Part shown: piece by piece, positions 8,655 to 17,314 of the stretch
How positions within the stretch are numbered: position 1 is the stretch's first letter
Layout: each line of letters starts with the position of its first letter
Assembly: GCA_035525225.1 (NCBI GenBank)
Contig: DATLFA010000012.1
Coordinates: 21,225 to 85,224, forward strand
Direction: 5' to 3'
From: DATLFA01 sp035525225
GTDB lineage: Bacteria; Actinomycetota; Acidimicrobiia; Acidimicrobiales; WLNW01
DNA length: 64,000 nt
Notes under the pieces: model-generated
What the model saw: only the letters and a program-made list of their open reading frames with translations
Databases searched by the model: none
What the model was told of the DNA's origin: nothing
Made by a program: the position numbers and the translations under genes

Positions 8655-10376
8655 CTAGACGAGTGCAGCGGTCTCGGTGTCGCGTCCCGAGCGGATCAGC
8701 GTGCCGCCGCGCTCGGCGGTGAGCTCGCCGTTGCGGACGATGGCGCGGCCGTTGACGAAGACGTGCTCGATGCCGTGGCTGTCGGCGTAGAGGCGGCCCG
8801 CGCCACCGGGCAGATCGAAGCGCATCGCGACGTCGTCGGTGCCGATGGTGGCCGGATCGAGGACCACGACGTCCGCGTGCCAGCCCTCTTGGAGCTGCCC
8901 GCGCTGCTTGAGGCCGTAGAGCTTGGCCTGCACGTCGGTCATCAGATGGATGGCCTCTTCGAGCGGAAGGATCTCACGTTCGCGCACAGCGCGTTGCAGC
9001 ATGCCGGTCACGTAGTTGAACGACGCGAGGAGGTCGAGATGCGCACCGGCGTCGGACGCACCGATCACCGCTCGCTTGTCCCGCCACACCTGCACCCGGG
9101 CCTTCCAATCCTCGGTGGACTCGGGCGGCGTCGGTGAGCCGAAGCTGGTGTTGAGCTCGTCGGCGACGGCGATGTCGCACAGGACGTCCCACGCGTCGCG
9201 CCCCTGATCCTTGGCGATATCGCTGACCATGCGGCCGCGGTACTGCTCGTTCTCGGGCGCCATCACGTCGAAGATGATCTTGTTGCCCCAATTGGCGAGT
9301 GTGCGCATGGGATTGTCGGCTTGTTGCGCGCGGGCGTTGAGTGCGTCGCGTGCGGACTTGTCGCGGAACAGCTTCATCTTCTCGTCGCGCGACGCGAGCA
9401 TGGGGCCTTCCCATTCGGGCATGGCGTCGAGCACGAAGCCACTGGCGAACGAGAGGCGCACACCGAAGCTGATCGGAATCGTCAAGGCGACGACCTTGCC
9501 ACCCTTCTTGGCGGCGTAGTCACTGGCGGCCAACTTGCCGAGGCAATCTTCGAGATTGCCTTGGTTGACCGACATCACGTTCCAGTTGACCGCTCGCTGC
9601 GCGGCGACCGACATGTCGGTCATCAGATCGACGGCCCACTGATCGAAGCGCGGGCCGACCTGAGGGATGACTTCGATCGAGGTGCCATCGAACTCGCCGC
9701 ACACGCGGGCCAGCTCGACCAACTCGGCCGTGCTCGCGTAACGCGAGGGCACCATGTGGCCTTCGGCATCGTTGTGCGTGCGGGCGTACGACGATGTGAA
9801 CCCGAGCGCACCGGCGTCGAGGCCATCGCGCAGCAGTTGCTTCATCTGCTCGAGCTCGGTGGCGTTCGATTCACGCTTGGTCGATTCGGTACCCATCACG
9901 ACACGGCGGATGGCCGAGTGGCCGACCGACAACCCGAGGTTGATGCCCAGGTGTCCGTCGATGCGGTCGAAATACTCCGCGGTCGTCTTCCAGTTCCACG
10001 GCACACCCTGGCGTAGCGCGTCGACCGGCATACCTTCGACGCGGGCCAACATGTTGAGCAGGTACTCGCCGTCTGCCGGATCATCCGACAGCGGCGCGAT
10101 GGTGAACCCGCAGTTGCCGGCGAACGCAGTGGTGACGCCATGCAGCGGTGACGGTGTCAGTGCGTCGTCCCAGAACACCTGTGCATCGAAGTGGGTGTGG
10201 ACGTCGACGAAACCCGGACACACGACCTTGCCCGTGGCATCGATGATCGTCGGGGCATCGCCGTCGATACGGCCGATCTTCACGATGCGGCCAGCCTTGA
10301 TGCCGACATCGGCACGGAAGCGAGTGCCACCCGTTCCGTCGATGACCTCGCCGTTGCGGATGATGACGTCGAACAT
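8655..10376 (-). CDS. N-acyl-D-amino-acid deacylase-type amidohydrolase
   Basis: A 573-residue member of the D-aminoacylase/urease superfamily. It begins with the small beta-sandwich typical of the family ('VIIRNGEVIDGTG') and then a TIM barrel with the HxH metal motif in 'GFVDVHTHFDAQ' (about residues 56-67). The late metal Asp lies in 'IGASDAGAHLD', and the C-terminus rejoins the sandwich with 'DVVVLDP'. Characterised relatives remove acyl groups from N-acyl-D-amino acids, but many actinobacterial members have unknown substrates. The gene lies 49 bases upstream of the thiolase gene, separated from it by a short leader, so shared transcription is possible. Confidence 0.82.
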   Translation of the reverse strand: MFDVIIRNGEVIDGTGGTRFRADVGIKAGRIVKIGRIDGDAPTIIDATGKVVCPGFVDVHTHFDAQVFWDDALTPSPLHGVTTAFAGNCGFTIAPLSDDPADGEYLLNMLARVEGMPVDALRQGVPWNWKTTAEYFDRIDGHLGINLGLSVGHSAIRRVVMGTESTKRESNATELEQMKQLLRDGLDAGALGFTSSYARTHNDAEGHMVPSRYASTAELVELARVCGEFDGTSIEVIPQVGPRFDQWAVDLMTDMSVAAQRAVNWNVMSVNQGNLEDCLGKLAASDYAAKKGGKVVALTIPISFGVRLSFASGFVLDAMPEWEGPMLASRDEKMKLFRDKSARDALNARAQQADNPMRTLANWGNKIIFDVMAPENEQYRGRMVSDIAKDQGRDAWDVLCDIAVADELNTSFGSPTPPESTEDWKARVQVWRDKRAVIGASDAGAHLDLLASFNYVTGMLQRAVREREILPLEEAIHLMTDVQAKLYGLKQRGQLQEGWHADVVVLDPATIGTDDVAMRFDLPGGAGRLYADSHGIEHVFVNGRAIVRNGELTAERGGTLIRSGRDTETAALV

Positions 10377-10425
10377 ACCCGGCCCCCAAAAACAGTAGCT
10401 ACGGGATCTTACCTCTCACCGGTGT

Positions 10426-10446
10426 GATGAGCGCTCGCGCGAAGAA
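10426..10446 (+). repeat. Dispersed repeat A, copy 1
   Basis: A variant (GATGAGCGCTCGCGCGAAGAA) of a motif that recurs at 14057-14078 and 61694-61715. It lies between the SDR stop at 10476 and the deacylase start at 10376, both on the minus strand. A second partial repeat GCGCGAAGAACG follows directly at 10458-10469. The core GCGC-NN-GCGC can form a small hairpin. Confidence 0.6.
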
Positions 10447-10475
10447 CGAGAAGCTGGGCGCGAAGAACGGGCAAG

Positions 10476-11225
10476 CTAGGCCTTCATGGCGCCGTCGACC
10501 CGGATGGTGATGCCGTTGATGTAGCTGGCTTCGCTCGAGGCCAAGAAGGCGAACGCGGCGGCCAACTCGTCGGGGGTGCCCATGCGCTCGAAGGGCATGA
10601 TGCGACCCATGATCGCCAGGTCGACGCCCTCGGGCGGGTTGAACTGGTCGGCGATGGGCGTCTCGACACCGCCCGGGGCGACACAGTTGACCCGCACACC
10701 CTGCATGCCGTTGGACACGGCCATCGTCTGGGTCAGCGAGATGACACCGCCCTTCGACGCCGAGTAGGCCGAGCTCCACGGCTGGGCGTGCGTGCCTGCG
10801 GTCGAGGCGGTGTTCACGATGGCGCCCTTGGTCGCGATCAGGTGGGGGAGCGCGGTCTTCGACATCCAGTACGTGCCGGTGAGGTTGACCCCGATGACGC
10901 GGTTCCAACCTTCGATGGTCTCGTCTTCGTCGGTGGCGAAATGACCCAGGCCTGCAACGTTGCACAAGACGTCGATGCGGCCGAAGTCGCGTACGACCGC
11001 CTTGACCGTTTTGGTGATCGACGCGATGTCGAGCAGGTTGCAGTTGTACGCCTTGGCGTTGCCCTTGGCGGCCTCGATCACCTTGACGGTCTGGCGCGCG
11101 CCCTTGGCGTTGACGTCGACGCACGCAACGGTCGCACCTTCGGAGGCCAACCGCAGCGCCGTGGCCTTGCCGATGCCCGACGCGGCACCCGTGACGATCG
11201 CGACCTTCTTCTTGAATCGTGACAT
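10476..11225 (-). CDS. Short-chain dehydrogenase/reductase
   Basis: A 249-residue classical SDR, a cytoplasmic NAD(P)-dependent alcohol/ketone oxidoreductase. The cofactor motif TGAASGIG is at residues 12-19, the catalytic Ser at about 141, and Tyr154/Lys158 in 'YSASK'. Asp after the second strand ('VACVDVNAKG') favours NAD. The ATG at 11225 follows GGGAGAGG; an ATG six codons earlier lacks a ribosome site. It is 14 bases downstream of the luciferase-like gene, so the two probably form an operon. The substrate is unknown. Confidence 0.88.
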   Translation of the reverse strand: MSRFKKKVAIVTGAASGIGKATALRLASEGATVACVDVNAKGARQTVKVIEAAKGNAKAYNCNLLDIASITKTVKAVVRDFGRIDVLCNVAGLGHFATDEDETIEGWNRVIGVNLTGTYWMSKTALPHLIATKGAIVNTASTAGTHAQPWSSAYSASKGGVISLTQTMAVSNGMQGVRVNCVAPGGVETPIADQFNPPEGVDLAIMGRIMPFERMGTPDELAAAFAFLASSEASYINGITIRVDGAMKA

Positions 11226-11239
11226 GACCTCTCCCCGCA

Positions 11240-12232
11240 TCACGACGTCGTCGCGAGCTTGCCCAAGACCTTTTCAACGTAGTTCGACAAGTACTTCCAC
11301 GCCGTGTCGATGGGCATGCCACCGCAGAACGGATGCAGGCCCGCCGCCGCGCCTTCGCCCATGCCCTTGAGCTCGGCGATGGACTCGTGGGGAGTCATGA
11401 TGCGATAGATGCCTTCGGCGCGCAGCTCGGCCGGCGTCGACGCGTGCGAGTGCACTGCGGAGCGGATGTCGGGCGTCTGCCACGCGCTGTAGGTCATCGC
11501 TTCGTGCAAGAGGTACTTGCCGATCTCGTCCCATGCGGCGTCGGGATCGTCGGCGACCCAGGTGTGGTGGAAGCCCGCCGGCGGCATCGAGATGAAGCCC
11601 TGCGTACCGTGCTTCGCGCACTCTTCGTTGTAGACGGCTTCGAGCTCGGGCATGTTGGCCGCGAGTGAGATGGGAAGCCCGAAGCGGGCGGCGCGGCGCA
11701 CCGCGGCTTTCGACGTACCGCCCAACATCAAAATCGGGTGCGGCTGAGTGAAGGGGCGGGGGGTCACACGCACGGTGCGACCGCGGAACTCGAACGGTTC
11801 GCCCGTCCAGGCCTTGAGCACTGCGTCGACGCACTCGTCCATGACCTTGCCGCGGTCTTTCCAGCTGACGCCGGCCATCTCGTACTCTTCGGGTCGATAG
11901 CCCATGCCGAAGATCGTGATGGTGCGGCCACCGCTGATGAGATCGAGCACGGCGAGGTCTTCGGCCATGCGCAACGGATCGTGCAGCGGCAGCAGGATCG
12001 CCGAGAACGTCACCATCATGTTCTTGGTGCGACCGAAGATCGACGCCGCGAAGATCTTGGGGCAGGGGCTCCAGCCGTTGTCCGCGCCGTGGTGCTCCTC
12101 GGTGCTGATGATCGAGAAGCCGTGCTTCTCCCCGTACTCGGCCATGTCGAGCATCTCTTTGTGCATGGCGCTGTGATGCGCTGGATCGACTCCAGGCGCA
12201 ATCATGTTGAACCGCATCATCGACAGGACCAT
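11240..12232 (-). CDS. Luciferase-like (F420-type) oxidoreductase
   Basis: A 330-residue (beta/alpha)8 protein of the bacterial-luciferase-like superfamily, using FMN or F420. The early 'ISTEEHHGADNG' and the barrel segment 'ISGGRTITIFGMGYRPEEY' are typical, as is 'HPILMLGGTSKAAVRRAARF' in the later half. It resembles the group annotated as LLM-class F420-dependent enzymes. The ATG at 12232 is chosen because homology begins there ('MMRFNMIAPGVD'). A 58-codon in-frame extension upstream has low complexity and covers a repeat element. The oxidised substrate is unknown; F420 use is inferred from the family. Confidence 0.82.
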   Translation of the reverse strand: MVLSMMRFNMIAPGVDPAHHSAMHKEMLDMAEYGEKHGFSIISTEEHHGADNGWSPCPKIFAASIFGRTKNMMVTFSAILLPLHDPLRMAEDLAVLDLISGGRTITIFGMGYRPEEYEMAGVSWKDRGKVMDECVDAVLKAWTGEPFEFRGRTVRVTPRPFTQPHPILMLGGTSKAAVRRAARFGLPISLAANMPELEAVYNEECAKHGTQGFISMPPAGFHHTWVADDPDAAWDEIGKYLLHEAMTYSAWQTPDIRSAVHSHASTPAELRAEGIYRIMTPHESIAELKGMGEGAAAGLHPFCGGMPIDTAWKYLSNYVEKVLGKLATTS

Positions 12233-12299
12233 CGTCCGTCGCCCCCTTCGTTCGTCGTGTTGACGGGCGACAGTCTGTCGCGTGGCGCGCCCGCGCGCC

Positions 12300-12347
12300 G
12301 AGCTTCCCGCTCTAAGGGCCGCTCGGGCCCACGCTTCCCGCTCTAAG
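12300..12347. repeat. Dispersed repeat B, copy with flanking direct repeats
   Basis: The core GGGCCGCTCGGGCCC (12316-12330) is the reverse complement of the GGGCCCGAGCGGCCC element found at 19328, 32291 and 42921. It is flanked on both sides by the direct repeat GCTTCCCGCTCTAAG (12302-12315 and 12333-12346). It lies between the cupin stop (12366) and the luciferase-like start (12232), both on the minus strand. Confidence 0.65.
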
Positions 12348-12365
12348 TACTGGGCCTGGGTTCGG

Positions 12366-12716
12366 CTACGCGCGGCCGTAGTCGTCAGAGCGGCGTTCGA
12401 TGTCATCCTCGCCGAAATACGCCCCGTGTTGCACTTCGACGAAGACCAAGTCGTCGTCGCCGCGGTTTTCGATGCGGTGCCACGCCATCAGCGGAATGTC
12501 GACATGGTCGCCCTGCTGAAGCGTGTGTTCGCTGTCGTCGACGGTGACGGTGGCGGTACCGGTGACCACGAACCAGTGCTCGGCACGTTGATGGTGTCGC
12601 TGGTAGCTCAAGCGATGGCCGGGATTGACGGTGATCGTCTTCACCTTGTGTGTCATGGCGTCGTCGAGGACGGTGAACGACCCCCATGGGCGGGCTTCGA
12701 AGCTCGGATCACTCAT
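12366..12716 (-). CDS. Mannose-6-phosphate isomerase-type cupin
   Basis: A 116-residue single-domain cupin matching the C-terminal domain of type II phosphomannose isomerase / mannose-1-phosphate guanylyltransferase. Typical features are 'RPWGSFTVLDD', 'PGHRLSYQRHHQRAEHWFVVTG' split between the two beta motifs, and 'GDHVDIPLMAWHRIEN'. The His pair in 'QRHHQRAEHW' and the His of 'AWHR' would bind a metal. As a stand-alone domain it may isomerise mannose-6-phosphate or only bind sugar phosphate. The gene is divergent from the CoA transferase at 12819. No nucleotide-sugar genes are close by. Confidence 0.8.
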   Translation of the reverse strand: MSDPSFEARPWGSFTVLDDAMTHKVKTITVNPGHRLSYQRHHQRAEHWFVVTGTATVTVDDSEHTLQQGDHVDIPLMAWHRIENRGDDDLVFVEVQHGAYFGEDDIERRSDDYGRA

Positions 12717-12818
12717 CCGTCAAGGATGGGGCCTCGCCGCCGTTCTCGCAACGATTTCCGTTCGGTTGGTGATTTAGGGTCGTATTGGGGGGCGATCACC
12801 AACAAAACGGAGGGGTTG

Positions 12819-14027
12819 ATGGCCGACGGGCTGCTTGCGGGGGTACGAGTAGTCGAAGGTTCGGCGTTCGTGGCCGCGCCGTCGGGGGGGATGACGCTCG
12901 CCCAACTCGGTGCGGATGTGATCCGTTTCGATCAGATCGGCGGCGGGCTCGATTACCGCCGTTGGCCGCTGACCGACGCGGGTGCCAGCCTGTACTGGGC
13001 CGGGCTGAACAAGGGCAAGCGATCGCTCGCCGTCGACCTGCGGTCACCGCGCGGGCGCGAGTTGCTCACCGAGTTGATCGTGGCGCCCGGACCCGACCAC
13101 GGCGTGTTCCTCACGAACTTCCCGGCCTCGGGATGGATGGCCTACGACCGGCTGCGCGATCGGCGAGGCGATCTGATCATGCTCAATGTGTTGGGCAATC
13201 ACGACGGCACGACCGCGCTCGACTACACGGTGAATTGCGCCGTCGGCTACCCCTTGGTCACCGGCCCGGCTGATATGACGGAGCCGATCAACCACGTCCT
13301 GCCCGCGTGGGATTTCCTGTGTGGTCAACAGGCGGCGCTGGGCGTCGTCGCGGCCCTGCGCCATCGCGATCGCACCGGCACCGGACAACTCATGACGCTC
13401 GCGCTTTCGGATGTGGCCTTGTGGGCAGTGTCGGCCCTCGGGCACATTGCCGAGGCACAGATCAACGGCAGCGCGCGCCCGCGCATCGGCAACGACGTGT
13501 ACGGCGCCTTCGGCCGTGACTTCGCCACTGGCGACGGCCGACGGGTCATCGCCGTCGCCGTGACGATGAGCCAATGGAAGAGTCTGCTCGACGCGACACG
13601 ACTCGGCGACGAGGTACGCGCCATAGAGACCCGTCGCGGTCTCGACTTCGCCATCGAAGGTGATCGCTACCTCGCGTGTGACGAGCTGAACCCGCTGTTC
13701 GCCTCGTGGTGTGCGGCTCGTTCGCTCGCCGAGATCCGCGACGCCTTCGACGCGCGCGGAGTGTGCTGGGGGCCGTATCAATCGTTCATGCAGCTCGTCA
13801 GCGACGACGACCGCTGCTCGACGGACAATCCGCTCTTCTCGTCGATCGAACAAACGGGTATCGGGACCATCCTGGCTGCGGCTCATCCGCTCGACCCCGC
13901 GATGGGGCGCATCTCGGCCGCCGCCGCGCCGAGTCTCGGTCAGCACACCGACGAGATCCTCGCGGATGTACTGGGTCTGTCGGCGACGGAGATCGCCCGG
14001 CTGCACGACGACGCGATCGTCGCCTAG
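12819..14027 (+). CDS. CaiB/BaiF-type (family III) CoA transferase
   Basis: A 402-residue family III CoA transferase that moves CoA between carboxylic acids, acting in the cytoplasm. It opens with 'GVRVVEGSAFVAAPSGGMTLAQLGADVIR' (shown in part), the usual N-terminal Rossmann part, followed by 'GLNKGKRSLAVDLRS'. The active-site Asp of the family is probably in 'GPADMTEPINH', which is a variant setting. The last part ends in the usual 'LGQHTDEILADVLGL'. The ATG at 12819 follows GGAGGGG. It is convergent with the P450 gene; no acyl-CoA dehydrogenase is adjacent. The acid it activates is unknown. Confidence 0.85.
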   Translation: MADGLLAGVRVVEGSAFVAAPSGGMTLAQLGADVIRFDQIGGGLDYRRWPLTDAGASLYWAGLNKGKRSLAVDLRSPRGRELLTELIVAPGPDHGVFLTNFPASGWMAYDRLRDRRGDLIMLNVLGNHDGTTALDYTVNCAVGYPLVTGPADMTEPINHVLPAWDFLCGQQAALGVVAALRHRDRTGTGQLMTLALSDVALWAVSALGHIAEAQINGSARPRIGNDVYGAFGRDFATGDGRRVIAVAVTMSQWKSLLDATRLGDEVRAIETRRGLDFAIEGDRYLACDELNPLFASWCAARSLAEIRDAFDARGVCWGPYQSFMQLVSDDDRCSTDNPLFSSIEQTGIGTILAAAHPLDPAMGRISAAAAPSLGQHTDEILADVLGLSATEIARLHDDAIVA

Positions 14028-14056
14028 GGCCCGAGGAGCCGACTCCTCGATCGCGC

Positions 14057-14078
14057 GATGAGCGCTTGCGCGAAGAGC
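14057..14078 (+). repeat. Dispersed repeat A, copy 2
   Basis: GATGAGCGCTTGCGCGAAGA followed by GC, located between the convergent stops of the CoA transferase (14027) and the cytochrome P450 (14099). It is identical over 22 bases to the copy at 61694-61715, which also lies between two convergent genes. The CAGAGCGGGG tail after it resembles the tail of repeat B. Confidence 0.7.
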
Positions 14079-14098
14079 CGGAAGCTCAGAGCGGGGAT

Positions 14099-15367
14099 TC
14101 AGCTCGCGGGCCGGATGCGATAACGCACCGGTAGCGACTTGAGGCCGACGACGAAGCTCGACTCGGTCTGGGCGACGGGGCCGGCGAACTCGAGCGACTC
14201 GGCGCGTCCGGCAAGCTCGTGCACGAGCGCGTGGATGCTCGCCCGTGCGAGGTGTGCGCCGAGGCAGAAATGCTCGGCCCATCCGAAACCCAGATGCTTG
14301 TTGGGGTGACGGCTCACGTCGAACGTGAACGGCCGCTCGAACACGTCTTCGTCGCGGTTGGCCGACGCGTAGAAGAGCACCAGGCGTTCGCCCTCGCGAA
14401 TGTGTTGTCCTCTCACCTCGGTGTCGCAAAGGGCCGTGCGCTTCATGTAGTTGACCGGTGTCGTCCAGCGAATGATCTCTTCGACGGCGGGTTTGGTGAG
14501 TGCGGGGTTGGCGCCGATCTTGCGCAGTTCTTCCGGGTGCTCGACGAACGCAGCCAATGCGCCCGCCAGCGCATTGCGAGTCGTGTCGTGGCCAGCGGTG
14601 AACACGATCAGGTAATAGCCAAAGGTCTCGAGTGGTCCCATCGGCTCGCCGCCCGGGAGCGTGGTGTTGGCGAGCAGCGTGGCGAGGTCGTCGCGTGGGT
14701 TCGCTCGGCGGTCTTTGATGATGCGGTCGAACATCGCGTAGAACTCGAGGCCGACCTGCCTGCTCGCTTCGGTGCGATCGTCGCCCGCTCGCTGATAGTC
14801 GGGGTCGTCACTGGCGAAGAGTTGCTGGGTCAACTCGAGCAACCGCTGCTCGTCGTCGCGGTCGATACCCAAGATCGTGGCGAGCACCCGCAGCGGATGG
14901 CGTTGCGCGATGCGATCGATGAAGTCGCATTCGCCTTGTTCGCCGAGCGAGTCGACCAACGTGCGCGCGCTCGAGGTGACGATCTGGTCGAGTTCGCCGA
15001 TGCCGCGCGGCGTGAAGAACCCGCTCGCGATCTTGCGATAGATGCGGTGGTTGGGCGGGTCCATCTCGATGATCGTGCGCATCGCGCGCAATGGGCTGTC
15101 GCCGTGCTCTTGCGCGGCAATCTGTTGGTCGTTGAGCACGACGATGCCGTGCGCGTTGGAAAAGACTTCGGGCTGGCTCGAGATCTCCGTGATGTCCTCG
15201 TGGCGCGTGATCGCCCAAAAACTCTCGAAGCCCGCCGGCTCGCACCAGCGGACCGGGTGGTGCCGGCGCATCATGGTCCACACATCGTGCGGAGGACCCG
15301 ACTGCCCGTAGCGCTTCGGCGAGACGAGGTCGAGCGGATCGACCTCGGTCAGCGATTCGGTGCTCAT
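14099..15367 (-). CDS. Cytochrome P450
   Basis: A 422-residue soluble class I P450 monooxygenase needing ferredoxin and a reductase, neither of which is encoded nearby. The oxygen-activating I-helix motif AGHDTTR is at 258-264, the ExxR motif (EIIR) at 297-300, and the heme loop 'FGWAEHFCLGAHLAR' places the heme-ligand Cys at 368. The 'FGWAEHFCLG' form and 'HLARASIHALVHEL' resemble the CYP142/CYP125/CYP123-like enzymes of actinobacteria that oxidise sterol or terpenoid side chains. That substrate class is suggested, not shown. The gene is 20 bases from the hot-dog protein stop region on the same strand side. Confidence 0.92.
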   Translation of the reverse strand: MSTESLTEVDPLDLVSPKRYGQSGPPHDVWTMMRRHHPVRWCEPAGFESFWAITRHEDITEISSQPEVFSNAHGIVVLNDQQIAAQEHGDSPLRAMRTIIEMDPPNHRIYRKIASGFFTPRGIGELDQIVTSSARTLVDSLGEQGECDFIDRIAQRHPLRVLATILGIDRDDEQRLLELTQQLFASDDPDYQRAGDDRTEASRQVGLEFYAMFDRIIKDRRANPRDDLATLLANTTLPGGEPMGPLETFGYYLIVFTAGHDTTRNALAGALAAFVEHPEELRKIGANPALTKPAVEEIIRWTTPVNYMKRTALCDTEVRGQHIREGERLVLFYASANRDEDVFERPFTFDVSRHPNKHLGFGWAEHFCLGAHLARASIHALVHELAGRAESLEFAGPVAQTESSFVVGLKSLPVRYRIRPAS

Positions 15368-15407
15368 AGTCCACCCCCTGTGTGCGATGCACGGTAGTGC
15401 ACCTCAG

Positions 15408-16388
15408 CTACGCGGCGTACACCACCGGTTGCCAGTCGAGGACATGAGCGGGTTCGTCGAGGCCGTCGCGTTCGGCGTGCACCAGCACCCGGAACGCCAG
15501 CAGCCGTCCGTCGCCCAGAGGCTGCATCGCCGTGAGTTGGCTGGAGAACGACAACACGTCGTCCTCGAATACAGGACCCACGTGATCACAACTGTGCCAG
15601 CCGATGACGTGGGCCAGCGACGGCAGCAGGCGCGCCAACGATGCCTGCGCCAGGCCGATCGTGTGCCCGCCGTAGACCAGGCGCCGTCCCTTCTGGCCGA
15701 GTCGGGCATCACGGTGCACCGCGGCCTGATTCTGCGTGAGTCGCACGAGAGCCGGCGCGTCGGTCACCGTGTCGCGCATGGGGTCGTCGCGCACCTCGTC
15801 GAGGTTCCAGTCCGTCGTTGCGCCGAGCGGCGCGAGGTTCCAAAGAACAGGTGCGAACGGTGCGTAGTCGGCGAACTCGAGCGGGCGCTGCGCGGCGCCG
15901 AGATCGTCGGCGTGTCCGGTGGGGGCCGGATCGCGGAGCGGCACCAGCGCGCATCGTTCATAGTCGGCGACGACATCGCCGGTGTCGCTGATGGTGTGGA
16001 TGCCGATCAACGCCATGCCCCTTGGCGGCCGGTCGGGCTTGCGCGATGTCTCCCTCAAGCCGCGCACCTCGACCGTGGTCGACAATGTCTCGCCGACGCG
16101 AACCGGCCGGCGCAGGATGACCCCGCGGTAGAAGAGGTTGGCCACGACCCGGCGCGTGGCGACGGTGCTCTGCCCGATCGAGAAGTGCAGCGCCAGCGCG
16201 GGGTTGACGATGGGGCGGGGATCGCCGGTGACTGCATGTACGAGTGGTCGCGAGAGCGCGAGCGCGTACGGATCGCCGACGATCGCCTGGTAGAGCGCTG
16301 TCTCGCCGACGCCGATGGTGATCGGCGGCGCAGGGGGCAGCGTTTCGCCGACGCGGAAGTCGTCGAAGTACGGACCGTCGAGAGGCAT
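15408..16388 (-). CDS. MaoC-like double hot-dog acyl-CoA hydratase/dehydratase
   Basis: A 326-residue protein with two hot-dog folds in tandem. The first runs from about residue 1 to 160 ('DDFRVGETLPPAPPITIGVGET'-type opening, given in part), and the second resembles MaoC with 'YGGHTIGLAQASLA'. MaoC-like proteins hydrate 2-enoyl-CoA; the Asp/His pair of the hydratase motif is not obvious, though 'WHSCDHVGPVFEDD' is conserved. The ATG at 16388 is where homology begins; the open frame extends far upstream over the neighbouring SDR and is spurious there. It lies 28 bases after the SDR stop, suggesting an operon. A dehydrating role in fatty-acyl or side-chain degradation is inferred. Confidence 0.78.
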   Translation of the reverse strand: MPLDGPYFDDFRVGETLPPAPPITIGVGETALYQAIVGDPYALALSRPLVHAVTGDPRPIVNPALALHFSIGQSTVATRRVVANLFYRGVILRRPVRVGETLSTTVEVRGLRETSRKPDRPPRGMALIGIHTISDTGDVVADYERCALVPLRDPAPTGHADDLGAAQRPLEFADYAPFAPVLWNLAPLGATTDWNLDEVRDDPMRDTVTDAPALVRLTQNQAAVHRDARLGQKGRRLVYGGHTIGLAQASLARLLPSLAHVIGWHSCDHVGPVFEDDVLSFSSQLTAMQPLGDGRLLAFRVLVHAERDGLDEPAHVLDWQPVVYAA

Positions 16389-16416
16389 TGGCAGGCTGTC
16401 GGTCAACGGTGCAGCG

Positions 16417-17265
16417 TCAGTCGACGATGCCGCGTGCGGCTTTTTCGAGCTCGTCGCCGAGGCGCTTTTGGTGCAACGGCGTGAGATCCGGGAAACGGCG
16501 CAGCGAGCAGCCGCCGTCGACGGTGAGGCACTGGCCGGTGGTCCAGGTGGATTCGGGGCCGGCGAAATAGCGGATCGCGCCGGCGATGTCCTCGGACTCG
16601 CCGTCGCGGTCGAGCGGCTGCTGCTCCATGTACGCGGCGACCGTCGCGTCGTCGGCGAACATGGCGACGGTCGCATCGGTGCGGGTCAGCCCGGGCCGCA
16701 CGGCGTTGACGCGGATCTTGTGACGACCGAGCTCTTCTGCTGCGCAGCGCACCAGCATCTCGAGGCCGGCCTTGGCCGCGCAGTACGCGGCGAACATCGG
16801 TGCCGGCTGGATGCCCTGCATCGACGACACACCGACGAACGAGCCGCCGGTGCCTTGGCGCACCATCGCCGAACCCGAGTGCTTGAGCAACACGTACATC
16901 GACGAGATATTGCGCCGCATGATCTCTTCGAGCATGTCGACCGACATACGCAACACCGGCTTCATCGCTCCACCACCAGGCACCGCAACCGCAGCGTCGA
17001 GGCGGCCGGTGGGATCCATGGTGAAGTCGATCGCCTTGCGCACCTGATCTTCGTCGAGGTTGTCGCAGACGAACGAGCGGATCGAGCCACCCGCCTCGGC
17101 GGCCTCGGCCGTGTGCCGACTCACGACCGCGTCGAGCTTGGACTCGGTACGCCCGGACACGACGACGTGTGCGCCGTCGCGCACCAGCACCGCCGCGGTG
17201 GCACGCCCGATGCCGCCACCTCCGCCGGTGATCAGCGCCGTCATGCCGTTCATTGCTCGAGCCAT
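16417..17265 (-). CDS. Short-chain dehydrogenase/reductase
   Basis: A 282-residue SDR with the cofactor motif TGGGGGIG at about residues 14-21 and Arg in 'VVVSGRTESKLD', which favours NADP. The usual Asn-Ala-Gly stretch is replaced by 'AVPGGGAM'. The catalytic Ser lies in 'GVSSMQG' and the Tyr/Lys pair in 'YCAAKAG'. A tail after 'VDGGCSLRRFPDL' is about 25 residues longer than usual. It is transcribed away from the acyl-CoA synthetase at 17315, from a 49-base divergent gap, and precedes the MaoC-like gene. A beta-oxidation-like 3-hydroxyacyl dehydrogenase role is possible. Confidence 0.85.
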   Translation of the reverse strand: MARAMNGMTALITGGGGGIGRATAAVLVRDGAHVVVSGRTESKLDAVVSRHTAEAAEAGGSIRSFVCDNLDEDQVRKAIDFTMDPTGRLDAAVAVPGGGAMKPVLRMSVDMLEEIMRRNISSMYVLLKHSGSAMVRQGTGGSFVGVSSMQGIQPAPMFAAYCAAKAGLEMLVRCAAEELGRHKIRVNAVRPGLTRTDATVAMFADDATVAAYMEQQPLDRDGESEDIAGAIRYFAGPESTWTTGQCLTVDGGCSLRRFPDLTPLHQKRLGDELEKAARGIVD

Positions 17266-17314
17266 TGTTCCCCAGTCCCCTCTGTCGTTGGCGCCACCCT
17301 ACGATGTCGCTGCC